Assembly (NCBI RefSeq): GCF_014356525.2
Contig: NW_024090267.1
Span: 35,775-99,774 of the forward strand
DNA length: 64,000 bases
Direction of reading: 5' to 3'
Source of the DNA: Nilaparvata lugens
Lineage: Eukaryota > Arthropoda > Insecta > Hemiptera > Delphacidae
Shown one piece after another: positions 19,590-30,034 of this stretch (positions are counted from its first letter, which is position 1; each line of letters begins with the position of its first letter). The notes below the pieces were generated by a model, which was not told the DNA's origin, ran no database searches, and saw only the letters and a program-made list of their open reading frames with translations. The position numbers were made by a program, and so were the translations under genes.

Positions 19590-22500
19590 ATGGAGGAAAA
19601 ATTACAGAAACAAATCAGGGTTCATCGCGCTAAACTGGAACAATTGTATGCCAGATTGCAAAAAATTTATGACCTGTCTAAAAATGTCTCTGATCCAAAA
19701 GTTGCTGAGCAATTTTTAGTGTTGTATCCTCGGGTGTCTCAGACCATTTCGGATTATGAAAAGACAGAATTAGTGGTTAATGAGTTGGAACTTGAGTTGA
19801 ATAAAGACCATGTTGTAGCATTCAACGACTCACATCTAGATCTGTTTCAGTATATTGAAGTAGCGGCTAACACTATCAAACAGAAAGAGGCCACTGATGC
19901 TATTGCTCAATCTTCGGCAGCTCCAGCAGCTAGTGCACAGCCGGTCGTGTCCGAGTCAGTACTGCCCAAAATCGACCTTCCAAAATTTGATGGGAACCAG
20001 ACTCAATGGTCGGTGTTTTATGAATTATTTAAGGCATTGGTACATGACAACAAGAGTTTGAACGATCAGCAGAAGGTCCAATATCTTGTAAGTAGACTTA
20101 CTGGACAAGCAGCAAATATTTGTCGTCATTTGCCACCATTGGCTAATAATTATCTAATAATTTGGCAGGCATTATTGACCCGCTATAACGATCCACGAGC
20201 GCAAGTCGATGCCTATTTCAAACAAATTTTTGAATTTCGTCCAATAAAATCAGAATCAAAGGCAGGTTGTATTGCGATTTTGGATGGGTTTTGCAGTTCC
20301 ATCAATGCAGTGAAGAGATTGCGACTCACTGATTTGTCAGACTCGATATTCCTCTATCATGGCTTGAGATTGCTGGATCCAAGTTCTCGTAGAAATTTTG
20401 AATCGGCCGTACGTGACAAGGCTATGCCAACTTATGCCGATTATGTCAAATTCATTGAAAAGCAAATTAAGACTCTTCCTTCTGATGAGAAACAGACTGA
20501 ATCGTTTAATATGAAGCACAAAAAAGATAATAAATCAAAGGTGTTTGTGGTTCAATCCAATGATTCATCTAACGATGCATCTAGTAAAAATCCCAATTGT
20601 CTGAAGTGCTCAAAACCGGGTCATCGGTTAGTAGATTGTGCTAGTTTCTTGAAAATGACTCCTTGGGATCGTTATTGTTTGATTAAAGGAAAGTTTTGTT
20701 GTTTTCGTTGTCTTGATGTGGATCATTTGAGTAAAAATTGTCGTAGTAAAACTCAGTGTGCTCAATGTCGAGAATCTCATCATTCTTTATTGCACTTTTC
20801 CAGATCAAGTTCCAATGAAGGTGTTGCGTCCTCGTCGAACTCCAAGGCAGGTGGCACATCACCTATTAGTTGTTGTTCTACATCCAATGATGTAGAAAAT
20901 TCGACCGTTGTGTTGTCGACCGTCACTGCACATATTCGAGATTGTAATGGTCAGCTTTGTGATGTTCGTTTCTTGATTGACACCGGGAGTCAGTGTCATT
21001 TTGTTACAGCCAAATTGTGTCGGCGTTTGAGACTACCATTCCAGCCCATGAAAACCGTTTTTCGTGGATTCGGTGGTGGTACTAGTGAGGTTCGAGGTCG
21101 TACTTGTGTGTCGATTCAGTCGAAGTTGGATCCTACCGTCAAGTTTTCGATGGATGCCACAGTGGTAGATAAAATCATCGACAAGTTGCCTTCTTGTGAA
21201 ATCGACAGATCCAAACTTCATCATCTTGAAAATCTCACACTGGCTGACGACAAATTCTACCTTCCTAGTAGAATAGATGGCATCATTGGTGCAGAGTTAG
21301 TTCCTCACTTGCTACGTGGGAGTCCTAGTACAGGTGAATCACACGAATTGATGACTGTTAATAGTGTCTTTGGTCACATTCTGATGGGGAGAGCGCTGAT
21401 TCTCACTTCAACAAAGAATGTGTCGAATTGTTTTACAGCCATCTGTGGTCCATTCGTTAGTAGTCCATCATTGGATAGTTTTGTGGAACGTTTTTGGGAG
21501 TTGGAATCGTGCCCTGCACCAAGCTGTCAACTGAAACCGGACGAGTTGGAGTGTGAGGTAAATTTTCGGAAGTCTGTACATCGTGTGAATTCTGGTCGTT
21601 TTGTTGTTGCCTTGTCATTTGCGGAGCCGCCCAGCAGCTTGGGAGATTCGTATGCTGTCGCCGAACGCCGACTGCTGAGTTTGGAGAGACGACTAGAGCA
21701 TGACAGCAATACTCGTATTTCATATCATGAAATATTGATTGATTACCTACGTCAGGGTCACATGTCGTTTGTAGCAGATCAGACAGACCGAGGTGGTTAC
21801 TACATACCGCATCACGCCATCGTGAAAGCAAGCAGCACTACCACGCCCATCCGAATTGTATTTGATGCTGGTTCCAGAACATCATCGGGTTTGTCATTGA
21901 ACCAGGTTCTTCATGCTGGTCCCAAATTGCAGACTGACATTTTTGTTTTGTTAGTCAATTTTCGTTTGTTCCCAATCGCACTAACTGCCGACATTAAACA
22001 AATGTATCGACAGATATTAGTGGAGGATTCCTGCCGTCGTTATCAGCGTGTATTGTGGAGATTTTCGCCGGAGGATCCGATCGAAATTTATCAGCTCAAT
22101 TGTGTTGTTTTTGGTGTTTCAAGCTCTCCATATTTGGCACTTCGCACCGTCCACCAGCTTGTAGAGGAGGATGGAAATCGTTTTCCAGCAGCCAAGGCGA
22201 GAATACCAAGAGACATGTTCATGGACGACTTAGTCACATCTGTCGCCACAGAGTCAGAGGCCGCGGAGCTGTATCATCAGTCCAAGCAGCTGTTTGAGGG
22301 AGGAGGTTTCTCGCTCACAAAGTGGACGTCAAATTCACCATCAATGCTGGAGAAATTCTCGGAGGAAGAGAAATCGTTTTCGTACAAGGATTTCGAAGCA
22401 GACAACTCCTTGGCTATCTTGGGATTGAATTGGCAACCTAGTACTGATCTGTTTCAGTTTTCCGTCAAGTGTGGTGAGGTCGTCGCTACTAAGCGTTCTA

Positions 22501-24761
22501 TTCTGTCAGTGATGGCTCGTATCTATGATCCACTTGGTCTCTTGTCACCGTTTACATTATTTCTCAAGTGTCTTGTCCAGAAACTGTGGAAATTAGGAGT
22601 GGATTGGGACGAGAAGCCGCCTGAGTCTATATGCACTCTTTGGGAGAATTGTCAAAAAGAGTTGCCTCTATTATTAAAATTTGCTGTTCCACGTCACGTT
22701 GGTTTGTTTCAGGATTCTCACATCAGTTTGATTGGTTTTTGTGACGCATCATTGTCGGGTTATGGTGCAGTTATCTATGTGAAGTCGCAGAAGGAGAGCG
22801 AGGAGTCAAGAGTTGTATTATTGTGTTCCAAGTCCAAGGTAGCACCATCTAAAGTTGTTTCAATACCTCGTTTGGAGTTGTGTGCGGCACTCTTGTTGGC
22901 AGAACTCATGAATTCAGTAGTCACTATTATTAGTGAACGTTGTCATGTGTCTCGTATTGTCGCACTCTCTGATTCGACAATCACCTTGTGTTGGATTAAT
23001 GCTCCATCCGCAAAATGGCAAACTTTTGTTGGTAATAGCGTCGCAAAAATACAGGATTCTTGTATACAGGAGTGGATGCATGCTGCCGGAATTGAAAATC
23101 CCGCTGACTGTTTGTCTAGAGGTTTATCACCAGTTGAGCTTGTGAACTTTCCGTTGTGGCTCTCAGGTCCATCATGGTTAGCAGAGGACGAATGCGATTG
23201 GCCCGTCCGAACTCAAATGGAAGAGATCATGGATCCACCGGAGGCGAAAAAACCGTCAGTGTTGACAGTCACAAAATCTCCTGATTGTAACAGCAATGCA
23301 GTATATTCATTGATTGGTCGTTGTTCGGATTATGGTCGTCTTTTGAGAATTGTAATTCTTGTTCTCAAATTCATACGAATCTTACCCCAATCAGAGGAAT
23401 CAGATTTCGATGTTGCTGAGAGGTATCTATGTAAAGTGGTGCAGAAGATACATTTTTCATCTGAATTTGTGCAATTGGAGAAGGGAGAAGATTGTTCTAT
23501 GCGACTTCGTCGCCTGTCTCCATTCATTGATAAAGGCGTGATTCGCGTCGGCGGTCGTTTGTCTCATGCTGGACTGGAATTTGAGACTTGTCATCAGATG
23601 ATCCTACCAAAATCCGATGCTTTCGTATCGATGTTGATTGATTATCATCACAAGAAGAACTGTCATGCTGGACCTTCGTTATTGTTGTCCTTGATCAGAC
23701 AGAAATTCTGGATACTGTCTGCTCGCTCTATTATTCGTATTTGTGTGTTTAAGTGTAATCGTTGTTTCCGTGTTCGACCTAGTAATAATGCAATCATTCA
23801 AAAAATGGGTGACCTGCCTGCTTGTCGAGTGTCAAAATGTGAACCATTTGAAAATTGTGGTGTGGATTACGCTGGTCCTTTGCGTATTACTATGACAAGA
23901 CGTCGTAATCCTTGTATTTTGAAAGCCTACATTTGTCTGTTTGTGTGTATGGCAACAAAAGCGGTACATATTGAGTTGGTATCGGATCTATCAACGCCCA
24001 TGTTTTTAGCCACGTTTCGTCGTTTTTTGTCCTGTCGTGGACCCTGTCGTGTGATGTATTCCGATTGTGGTACTAATTTTGTAGGTGCCAAGGAACAGTT
24101 GCGAAAGATATCTCAACTTTTGAATTCGTCCGAGTTTCAAACCACATCGACTAGTCAACTCGCCGAACACAAAATTGAATGGAAATTCATTCCCCCTGGT
24201 TCACCGCATTTTGGAGGTCTGTGGGAGGCAAATGTCAAATCTGTAAAGTTGCATCTGTTCCGAGTAATTGGCAATCAACTTCTCACCTATGAGGAACTGA
24301 ACACGGTGTTGGTGCAGATTGAAGGTGTCCTGAATTCCCGCCCACTGTGTGTACTGAGTGAGGATCCGTGTGAACCGCTGGCTTTAACCCCAGCGCACTT
24401 TTTGACGCTAACACCGTTGAAATCGTTTCCCATGCGGGACGTGGACAGTGTCCCTGTGAATCGTCTCACCAGGTATGAATTGATTGGTCAACTCATTCAA
24501 TCGTTCTGGAACCGATGGAGAAGAGAGTACCTGCACGAACTCCAAAGTCGTAAAAAATGGTTGAAATCACCCACTTCTATCAGTGTGGGAACGGTTGTGG
24601 TAGTGGACCAACCAAACACACCTCCATTGCAGTGGCCACTGCGTGTCATCGAACAGGTGTTTCCGGGAAGTGACAGCGAGGTTCGAGTGGCGAGTGTTCG
24701 CCTAAAAACTGGTATTTATAAAAGACCAGTTACAAAACTGTATCCACTCCCAACTCAATAG
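19590..24761 (+). CDS. BEL/Pao Gag-Pol polyprotein, intact
   Basis: One open frame of 1723 codons from the ATG at 19590 (an in-frame TTG lies 12 codons upstream). Domain order by residue: gag coiled N-terminus and DUF1759-like capsid (1-310), two CCHC-type knuckles (about 340-410), aspartic protease with LIDTGSQ (about 465), reverse transcriptase with MFMDDLV as catalytic box (about 880), RNase H-like region starting GFCDASLSGYG (about 1050), HHCC-type integrase zinc region (about 1360-1400), integrase core with GVDYAGP, YSDCGTNF and FGGLWEANVK supplying D, D and E. All catalytic residues I can check are present. The single frame without frameshift is normal for BEL/Pao. Makes the particle, cDNA and integration enzymes of the element. 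Confidence 0.95.
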   Translation: MEEKLQKQIRVHRAKLEQLYARLQKIYDLSKNVSDPKVAEQFLVLYPRVSQTISDYEKTELVVNELELELNKDHVVAFNDSHLDLFQYIEVAANTIKQKEATDAIAQSSAAPAASAQPVVSESVLPKIDLPKFDGNQTQWSVFYELFKALVHDNKSLNDQQKVQYLVSRLTGQAANICRHLPPLANNYLIIWQALLTRYNDPRAQVDAYFKQIFEFRPIKSESKAGCIAILDGFCSSINAVKRLRLTDLSDSIFLYHGLRLLDPSSRRNFESAVRDKAMPTYADYVKFIEKQIKTLPSDEKQTESFNMKHKKDNKSKVFVVQSNDSSNDASSKNPNCLKCSKPGHRLVDCASFLKMTPWDRYCLIKGKFCCFRCLDVDHLSKNCRSKTQCAQCRESHHSLLHFSRSSSNEGVASSSNSKAGGTSPISCCSTSNDVENSTVVLSTVTAHIRDCNGQLCDVRFLIDTGSQCHFVTAKLCRRLRLPFQPMKTVFRGFGGGTSEVRGRTCVSIQSKLDPTVKFSMDATVVDKIIDKLPSCEIDRSKLHHLENLTLADDKFYLPSRIDGIIGAELVPHLLRGSPSTGESHELMTVNSVFGHILMGRALILTSTKNVSNCFTAICGPFVSSPSLDSFVERFWELESCPAPSCQLKPDELECEVNFRKSVHRVNSGRFVVALSFAEPPSSLGDSYAVAERRLLSLERRLEHDSNTRISYHEILIDYLRQGHMSFVADQTDRGGYYIPHHAIVKASSTTTPIRIVFDAGSRTSSGLSLNQVLHAGPKLQTDIFVLLVNFRLFPIALTADIKQMYRQILVEDSCRRYQRVLWRFSPEDPIEIYQLNCVVFGVSSSPYLALRTVHQLVEEDGNRFPAAKARIPRDMFMDDLVTSVATESEAAELYHQSKQLFEGGGFSLTKWTSNSPSMLEKFSEEEKSFSYKDFEADNSLAILGLNWQPSTDLFQFSVKCGEVVATKRSILSVMARIYDPLGLLSPFTLFLKCLVQKLWKLGVDWDEKPPESICTLWENCQKELPLLLKFAVPRHVGLFQDSHISLIGFCDASLSGYGAVIYVKSQKESEESRVVLLCSKSKVAPSKVVSIPRLELCAALLLAELMNSVVTIISERCHVSRIVALSDSTITLCWINAPSAKWQTFVGNSVAKIQDSCIQEWMHAAGIENPADCLSRGLSPVELVNFPLWLSGPSWLAEDECDWPVRTQMEEIMDPPEAKKPSVLTVTKSPDCNSNAVYSLIGRCSDYGRLLRIVILVLKFIRILPQSEESDFDVAERYLCKVVQKIHFSSEFVQLEKGEDCSMRLRRLSPFIDKGVIRVGGRLSHAGLEFETCHQMILPKSDAFVSMLIDYHHKKNCHAGPSLLLSLIRQKFWILSARSIIRICVFKCNRCFRVRPSNNAIIQKMGDLPACRVSKCEPFENCGVDYAGPLRITMTRRRNPCILKAYICLFVCMATKAVHIELVSDLSTPMFLATFRRFLSCRGPCRVMYSDCGTNFVGAKEQLRKISQLLNSSEFQTTSTSQLAEHKIEWKFIPPGSPHFGGLWEANVKSVKLHLFRVIGNQLLTYEELNTVLVQIEGVLNSRPLCVLSEDPCEPLALTPAHFLTLTPLKSFPMRDVDSVPVNRLTRYELIGQLIQSFWNRWRREYLHELQSRKKWLKSPTSISVGTVVVVDQPNTPPLQWPLRVIEQVFPGSDSEVRVASVRLKTGIYKRPVTKLYPLPTQ

Positions 24762-24800
24762 TTGTTTTGCTTGTTGCATTTTTTTTTCTTTGTGTTGGTG

Positions 24801-24829
24801 TTTTTTTTTTTTTTTTTTTTTTTTTTTTG
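24801..24829 (+). repeat. poly-T tract in BEL 3' UTR
   Basis: Uninterrupted T-run of just under 30 bases shortly after the gag-pol stop. It is likely length-variable and prone to assembly error. Confidence 0.9.
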
Positions 24830-24907
24830 TTCTTCTTCGGCATTTCTGGATTTTTTTTCCTTTCTTTGGTTTTCAGTTTTTGTAACTTGGCTGAAAAATA
24901 GTTTTTC

Positions 24908-24918
24908 AGAGGCGGGGG
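24908..24918 (+). other. BEL polypurine tract
   Basis: AGAGGCGGGGG directly precedes the inferred 3' LTR start, as expected for the plus-strand primer. One C interrupts it. Confidence 0.6.
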
Positions 24919-24920
24919 TA

Positions 24921-25574
24921 TGGTCTGGCCAGAGCATTTTTGAATTCTAGCGCCAAATCCCAGACTACAGTTCTGCCCGTAGCAGGCTTGTGCGCTAGTG
25001 TCGATTGTCCAGCTGTTTGGTTTGTCGAGGAGAAAAAAGCCCGAGTCATTCTAGTTCAGTCGTTGTTCTTGATTTATCAGCCCGTCGTCTTGTGCAAGAG
25101 CAAATTTGTATTTTGTCATGTAATTTCCATCGGAAATTTCTAGTAATTGATTGTTTAAGTGTCGTGTGTGTGAATTATAAATATAACAGCGTAAATAGTG
25201 TTAAATTGAATTAATTTGCATCAGTTTTGAATTTATAAAGAATCAGTTTGAGCTTCGTTCAAACATAGTACAGAACCAGCCTGCAAGTTGAACGTGAAAA
25301 AACAGCCTGGAAGCAAAAACCTATCTTTTTCCCAGATTTCTTCCCACCTCAAATATGACCAAAACACCTAATAAAGGCTTCGAAGGGCAAGTAGACAAAA
25401 TTGGATTAAATCTGGTGAGTTTTTGCTCTTTTTATTGTTCATTAATGCAGAGTTTAGCTGTACCAATAACCTGGCTCAAATTGAAGAGTAAATTTTGCTC
25501 CTTGTTTCTATTTGATAAGTTGAATAGTAAATTACAGTCCACTGGTAGCCCTAGCCTGAGCTTTGTTCAGAACA
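24921..25574 (+). repeat. BEL 3' LTR
   Basis: Starts TGGTCTGGCC after the purine tract and ends GTTCAGAACA, about 654 bp with TG...CA ends. The end is fixed by the 134-bp match to 18897-19030; the start is inferred because the 5' copy lacks it and could be TATGG at 24919. A short frame at 25355-25618 lies mostly inside the LTR and is not a gene. Confidence 0.7.
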
Positions 25575-25865
25575 ATGAAAATAGGAACTCGCTCCGCACA
25601 GATAGATGCTTACTATGAACATGTTCACGATACAAGAAGTCCCCTCCCGTCTATCACTCTACCAAGTTGCTCGCCTCTGAATCTGTCCAATAAACCAGGT
25701 GTTACTGTCTTCGCGAAATCCAGTAAAAAATCATCCGAGACCCCTGAAAAAGTGAACGAAATTAAAGAAGCTATCTATGACACTCCAAATTTAAGAACGC
25801 GACCCGTGTTAAATACAAACCTCAATTCAAATAACGATTATATGGTGATGACAAGAAAGAACTGA
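25575..25865 (+). pseudogene. gypsy gag-region fragment right of the BEL insertion
   Basis: ATG immediately after the BEL LTR opens 97 codons (starting MKIGTRSAQIDAYYEHVHDT) with polar, S/P/N-rich composition and no domain I recognise. The position suggests it continues the frame interrupted by the BEL element. About 220 non-open bases separate it from the main gag. Confidence 0.35.
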
Positions 25866-26085
25866 TATGGCTGATTCTCAGCGATGATCAGCTCCTATCT
25901 ATTATCTACCGATTGTAGACGCAGATACCTTACTAGAGGGATGTGAATCCATTTTACAGTCCCTTATACAGAGAATTATTGAGGGCTATATTAATGGTTT
26001 TACCGATTATAGTAGCGAACGTAGCGTCCAGAGGGTGAAGGTAACAAAACTTGAAATTAAATTCTCTGACTAATTTCAAACAATA

Positions 26086-27096
26086 ATGGGTGAAGAAAAT
26101 CCAGGGAGTGCCGCTAGTATGGCAAATCAAACGAAGGCAGCTGTCACTGATATATCACGACAGTTGGCAGCCAGTAGCAATACAACGCCCGTTACTGTAA
26201 AAGATTTTGCGTTAGCGAATGTAGTTGAACCCTGGCATGGCGATAGTTCTAAAGTTTCTATAGTTGATTTTCTATCACAAGTAGACAACGTAGCTGCTTT
26301 AGGCAATTGGTCAGATGATGATAGAATTCGAATAATATCAATTCGACTAAAAGGCTCTGCTCTAACTTTCTTTAGAAGTTCCCCTTTAATCAAAGCAGGT
26401 ACTTCTTATAATGATATAAAGAAGGCCCTGATCGAACGCTTTTCAGAAAAGGTTCGCGACCAGTTTTACTATACCACCTTACAGACAACCACCCAGAGAA
26501 AGGGAGAAACTCCTGAACAATTTTCTGATCGACTCTGATCAATATGTGACAAAACCATACGAAAAACCAACAATCCTGACGAACAGAGAATTTTGAATGA
26601 AGAAGCTGAGCACAGGCTCTTAGCAGCTTACTTGGCCGGATTGGAAGGAGAGGTTGGACGACAGGTTCATTTACGTTTTCCGACGAACATGTCACAAGCT
26701 GTGCAATTGGCTGTTACCATAACTAATATGTTCGGTCCACATTCTTCCTCCGCCACTAACCGCGTTTTCTCAGCTCAAACAACAACTAAAAATGCTTATC
26801 ACAAAAAGCAAGAAACACGCACTTGTTTTAACTGTAATAAGGTCGGTCACATCGCCAAAGATTGCCGCATTAGGAAACGTGACTCCAATAGTGGAAAATC
26901 CAATTCTCAAGGAGTGAAATTTGAGAATAGGAATCAAAATAACAACTCGCATTCCGATAGGTCAAAACAAATAGAGTGCTATAACTGCAGAGGGAAAGGC
27001 CACATTGCTAAGAATTGTAGGAAACAAAAGGGTTTTCAACAAAGTTCGACGGCAAACGCCCGGACGTCGAACGGGACCTCGCAAAGCCAAAATTAG
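26086..27096 (+). pseudogene. Ty3/gypsy Gag with one internal stop
   Basis: ATG at 26086 starts a 336-codon frame broken only by TGA at 26536-26538; both halves are in the same frame. The first half has the FLSQVDNVAALGNWSDDDRI and FRSSPLI capsid-like blocks of gypsy Gag. The second half has two CCHC zinc knuckles (CFNCNKVGHIAKDC and CYNCRGKGHIAKNC) that bind RNA. The stop could come from a single C-to-T change. A -1 slippery heptamer lies near the 3' end at 27030. Confidence 0.85.
27030..27036 (+). promoter_or_regulatory. candidate -1 ribosomal frameshift site
   Basis: GGGTTTT read as G-GGT-TTT in the gag frame fits the X-XXY-YYZ heptamer. The pol frame is -1 to gag, is closed by TAA at 27009 and opens from 27012, so the overlap containing this site is where a shift must occur. 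No downstream stem or pseudoknot was checked. Confidence 0.5.
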
Positions 27097-29015
27097 TTCC
27101 CCGATTACAGGTAAACAATGATGATGAGACCTATGAAGAACTGGTAGTGACAGTCTGTATTAACGGAGTAGAATATACATTTTTAGTGGATACTGGTGCT
27201 TCCATATCGATTATTAAACGTAGATTTGAAAGAGAAAAATTGTACAAAACTAATTTAAAAGCTCAGGGCATAACCGGAAATTTTATGGATATTTGTGGAT
27301 TACAAATATTAAGCGTGAAAATAGGGACTATTGGAAAAAAATGTAATTTTTATGTTGTGGATAATTTTGAAATTCCTTGTGATGGAATTATAGGTATTGA
27401 TAGCTTATTAAAGTTTCAGGCGATTATTGATTTGAATTTCCGAGAATTGCAAATTATGGGATCGGAAAAAGTCCCGTTATGCAGTTCTGTTTCTCTAAGT
27501 AGAAACCAATCAGTAATTGATGTGGGTGGCCTGATCAACCACCAAACGTCTTACGCGTCAGCGGATTACTGTCACCACACTGATGAACCGAAGATGATCC
27601 GTCTAGTAGGAAATCTCAAATTAGGACCCAGATGTCAAATAATCACTTAAGGTAAAGTTGAAATTCGAAAAAAGCCTGGCCAGGTAGAAGACGAATTAGA
27701 ACCTGTGAAAAAGATACGGAATAATAATAGATTAGTCCAATTAGAGAAATCACAGGTAGAAGACGAATTAGAACCTGTGAAAAAGATACGGAATAATAAC
27801 AGATTAGTCCAATTAGAGAAATCACAGGAAGAAGACGAATTAGAACCTGTAAAAAAGATGCTGAATAAAAACAGATTAGTTTCATTAGAGAAATCACAGG
27901 TAGAAGACGAATTAGAATATGTGGAAAAGCTGCGCAATGATAGCCAATCCGAGAAATCACTAACCAATATTCCATGCAGTCGACCAACGGCAGAATCGGT
28001 GGATGATCAAAGAAGGATAAATGATAGACATAAAGTGAGTCTAATTAGTAAATGTGAGAAACTACCAGAGAGTGTAGTAATTGACCCGATAAATTTAGGA
28101 ATTAATGGATTATTGATAGCCCGAGTAATAAGTCCATTAATGTTTCGTGATGGAAATGATGAGAAACCTACAGTTTATATTAAAATATTGAACTTTTCAG
28201 ATGAAGAATTAACTATAGCTAAGAATGAATGTATTGGATTATGCGTAACTAACTATGAAATTGTGTCGCATGATAATGATAGTAGGTCACTGTCAAATCA
28301 GTCACTATCAACTCCCGTATGTCGAAATGTGTTTATACATAAACGCCGAGAGGAAATTGACATTGGTGACGATTACGGTGATATTTGCGAACTGCATAGT
28401 AATACAAATTCCGAAATTGAAGAAATAATAAATAGTAAACTCAAACATCTTTCACCTGAAGATAACAAGATTATTCGACCTGTTCTAGAAAAATTTGGTG
28501 AATTATTCTATGATGAATCTAAACCTTTAGGATGTACATTGAACATTGAACATTGTATTGATACTGGTAATTCTAGCCCCGTGAAAAAGAATCCCTATAG
28601 GATACCTGAAGCATTGAAACCAATAGTCAAAGAGCAAGTTAGCAAAATGCTGAAAAATCAAATAATAGAGAATTCTGATTCTCCTTGGAGTGCCCCAATC
28701 GTAATAGTAAAAAAGAAAAGTGAGGACAATCAACCTAGTTATTGTTTCTGTGTAGATTTTCGTAATCTGAATTCTATCACTAGAGGAGACGGATATCCAT
28801 TACCACGTATAGACGAAACTTTAGATAGTCTTGGAGAAAGTAGAATTTTCACAACAATAGATTTAGCTTCTGGATTTTGGCAAATACCTATGCGAGGATG
28901 GCTTGCAAGTCGACATTCTGCAGCATCTCCAAGCTGCTCGTTGACACAGCAAACGACGCCAGAGACCCCGCAGGTGACAGTGCGATACGCTAAACCAGGA
29001 AAAGTAACCATCTGA
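27037..29015 (+). pseudogene. gypsy Pol fragment: protease, repeat linker, truncated RT
   Basis: In the -1 frame relative to gag. The aspartic protease (FLVDTGASISI) lies at about 27180, then an in-frame TAA at 27648-27650. Next come a linker of 24-residue repeats and the start of the reverse transcriptase (NPYRIPEALKPIVKEQVSKM, then WSAPIVIVKKK, FRNLNSIT and TIDLASGFWQIPM). After that, at about 28893, the reading passes into roughly 40 unrelated residues and stops. The catalytic YVDD box, RNase H and integrase are absent, a deletion of several kb compared with a full gypsy pol. It cannot support its own transposition. Confidence 0.85.
27684..27962 (+). repeat. 72-bp in-frame tandem repeats in gypsy pol
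   Basis: Units at 27684, 27756 and 27828 plus a partial fourth at 27900 encode about 24 residues each (consensus start VEDELEPVKKIRNNNRLVQL). Charged, low-complexity, between protease and RT. Units 1 and 2 are nearly identical, so the array is expanding or recently expanded. Confidence 0.9.
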
Positions 29016-30021
29016 ACTCAAGACAATATTGTAAACAAACTCATTGTGTGACACAGAGAATGAACAAATAACATTATAAAAACTTACCTCATTTATGCTA
29101 TTTTTGTTTATGTATATGTGTTTATTTTGTTGTTTTATGTAATTTCTAATGATTTTTTGAATTTTCAGGTCTAATAACGCATAATGAACTTTCACATTTT
29201 ATGTTGTTTGACGAACAATCAGTGCAATCTCTATGATTATTGTGTTTTGTCATTTTTGTTTTATGATTATTGAATGTGTTATGTTATTTTTTTGTTTAAT
29301 GATTTTTCAATTCAAATAAGTGAATATGAAACGAGGAGTATAAAGATTTATGTTTTGAAATGATATATTTCAATTAGCAATTAGCATATTCTTTTCTTTT
29401 CTTACAATTTGGGTCATGGATGACTGCTATATGATTCATTCTACCTCATTTCATATAATTTTCTCATGTTTATTATTTGTTTTTACTTAATCGATTTTGT
29501 AGATTCGAGGAGAATGCCTTGCGAGACATATTATTTCCATCGCAATTCCTTTATATCATAATATGCTACATTATGTTAGTATAATGGATACGTAATATAA
29601 TGTATACAGTATAATGGATATAGTAATATTAGTAATATTAGTATAATGGATACAGTAATCTTTTATCGTGATGTTTTATCATATTAGTATTATCTTATGT
29701 CTATTCGAATTGACGTAGTTCCAATTTTACATTTTGCTTTAGCTTTTGCAATTTACCTTTTGTGTATTCATTGGAATGAACCTTTTGATTTATGAGCGTA
29801 TTTTATTCATGTCTAGCTTTGCCGTTTGCTATTTTTGTTGTTCGTTTCCTTGGGTTGAAATTTCAGGGTGCCCATGCCAATGATTTTGTAAAGATACTTT
29901 GAGATTGTTTTGTCTTAACGTTACTTAGTCAGATTCGTGTTGTTTTTTACACACATTTTGTCTTCTAAAATGTCCAGCACCTGGATTGAAATTCTTCTTT
30001 AGGGTACTTGACATTTTCATT
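29016..30021 (+). other. gypsy 3' non-coding region
   Basis: About 1 kb of T-rich sequence between the pol stop and the polypurine tract. Includes short TATAATGGATA/AGTAATATT repeats near 29575-29660. No env-like frame with a signal peptide or transmembrane segment is visible. Confidence 0.6.
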
Positions 30022-30031
30022 AAGGGGGGAG
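30022..30031 (+). other. polypurine tract of the outer element
   Basis: AAGGGGGGAG lies three bases before the right LTR and would prime plus-strand synthesis. Confidence 0.8.
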
Positions 30032-30034
30032 TAG

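Larger units (their letters stand above)
18897..25574 (+). mobile_element. BEL/Pao retrotransposon, 5'-LTR-truncated, nested
   Basis: Defined by a 134-bp LTR tail at 18897-19030, a leader, one uninterrupted gag-pol frame, a GGCGGGGG purine tract and a 3' LTR of about 654 bp. The two LTR tails differ by one base over 134 bp, so the insertion is young. The first 520 bases or so of the left LTR, which would hold its promoter, are gone. Expression would depend on the outer gypsy LTR or another promoter. Confidence 0.8.

Noticed and set aside
21457..21831. 124-codon minus-strand frame opposite the BEL gag-pol
   Set aside because: A shadow of the intact plus-strand frame; no independent signals.
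24801..24829. The poly-T tract as a LINE or SINE poly-A tail in reverse
   Set aside because: It sits in the BEL 3' UTR between stop codon and purine tract, with no retroposon body or target duplication beside it.
25355..25618. 87-codon frame as an extra retroelement gene
   Set aside because: It lies mostly within the BEL 3' LTR, and part of it is the 134-bp LTR segment found also at 18897.
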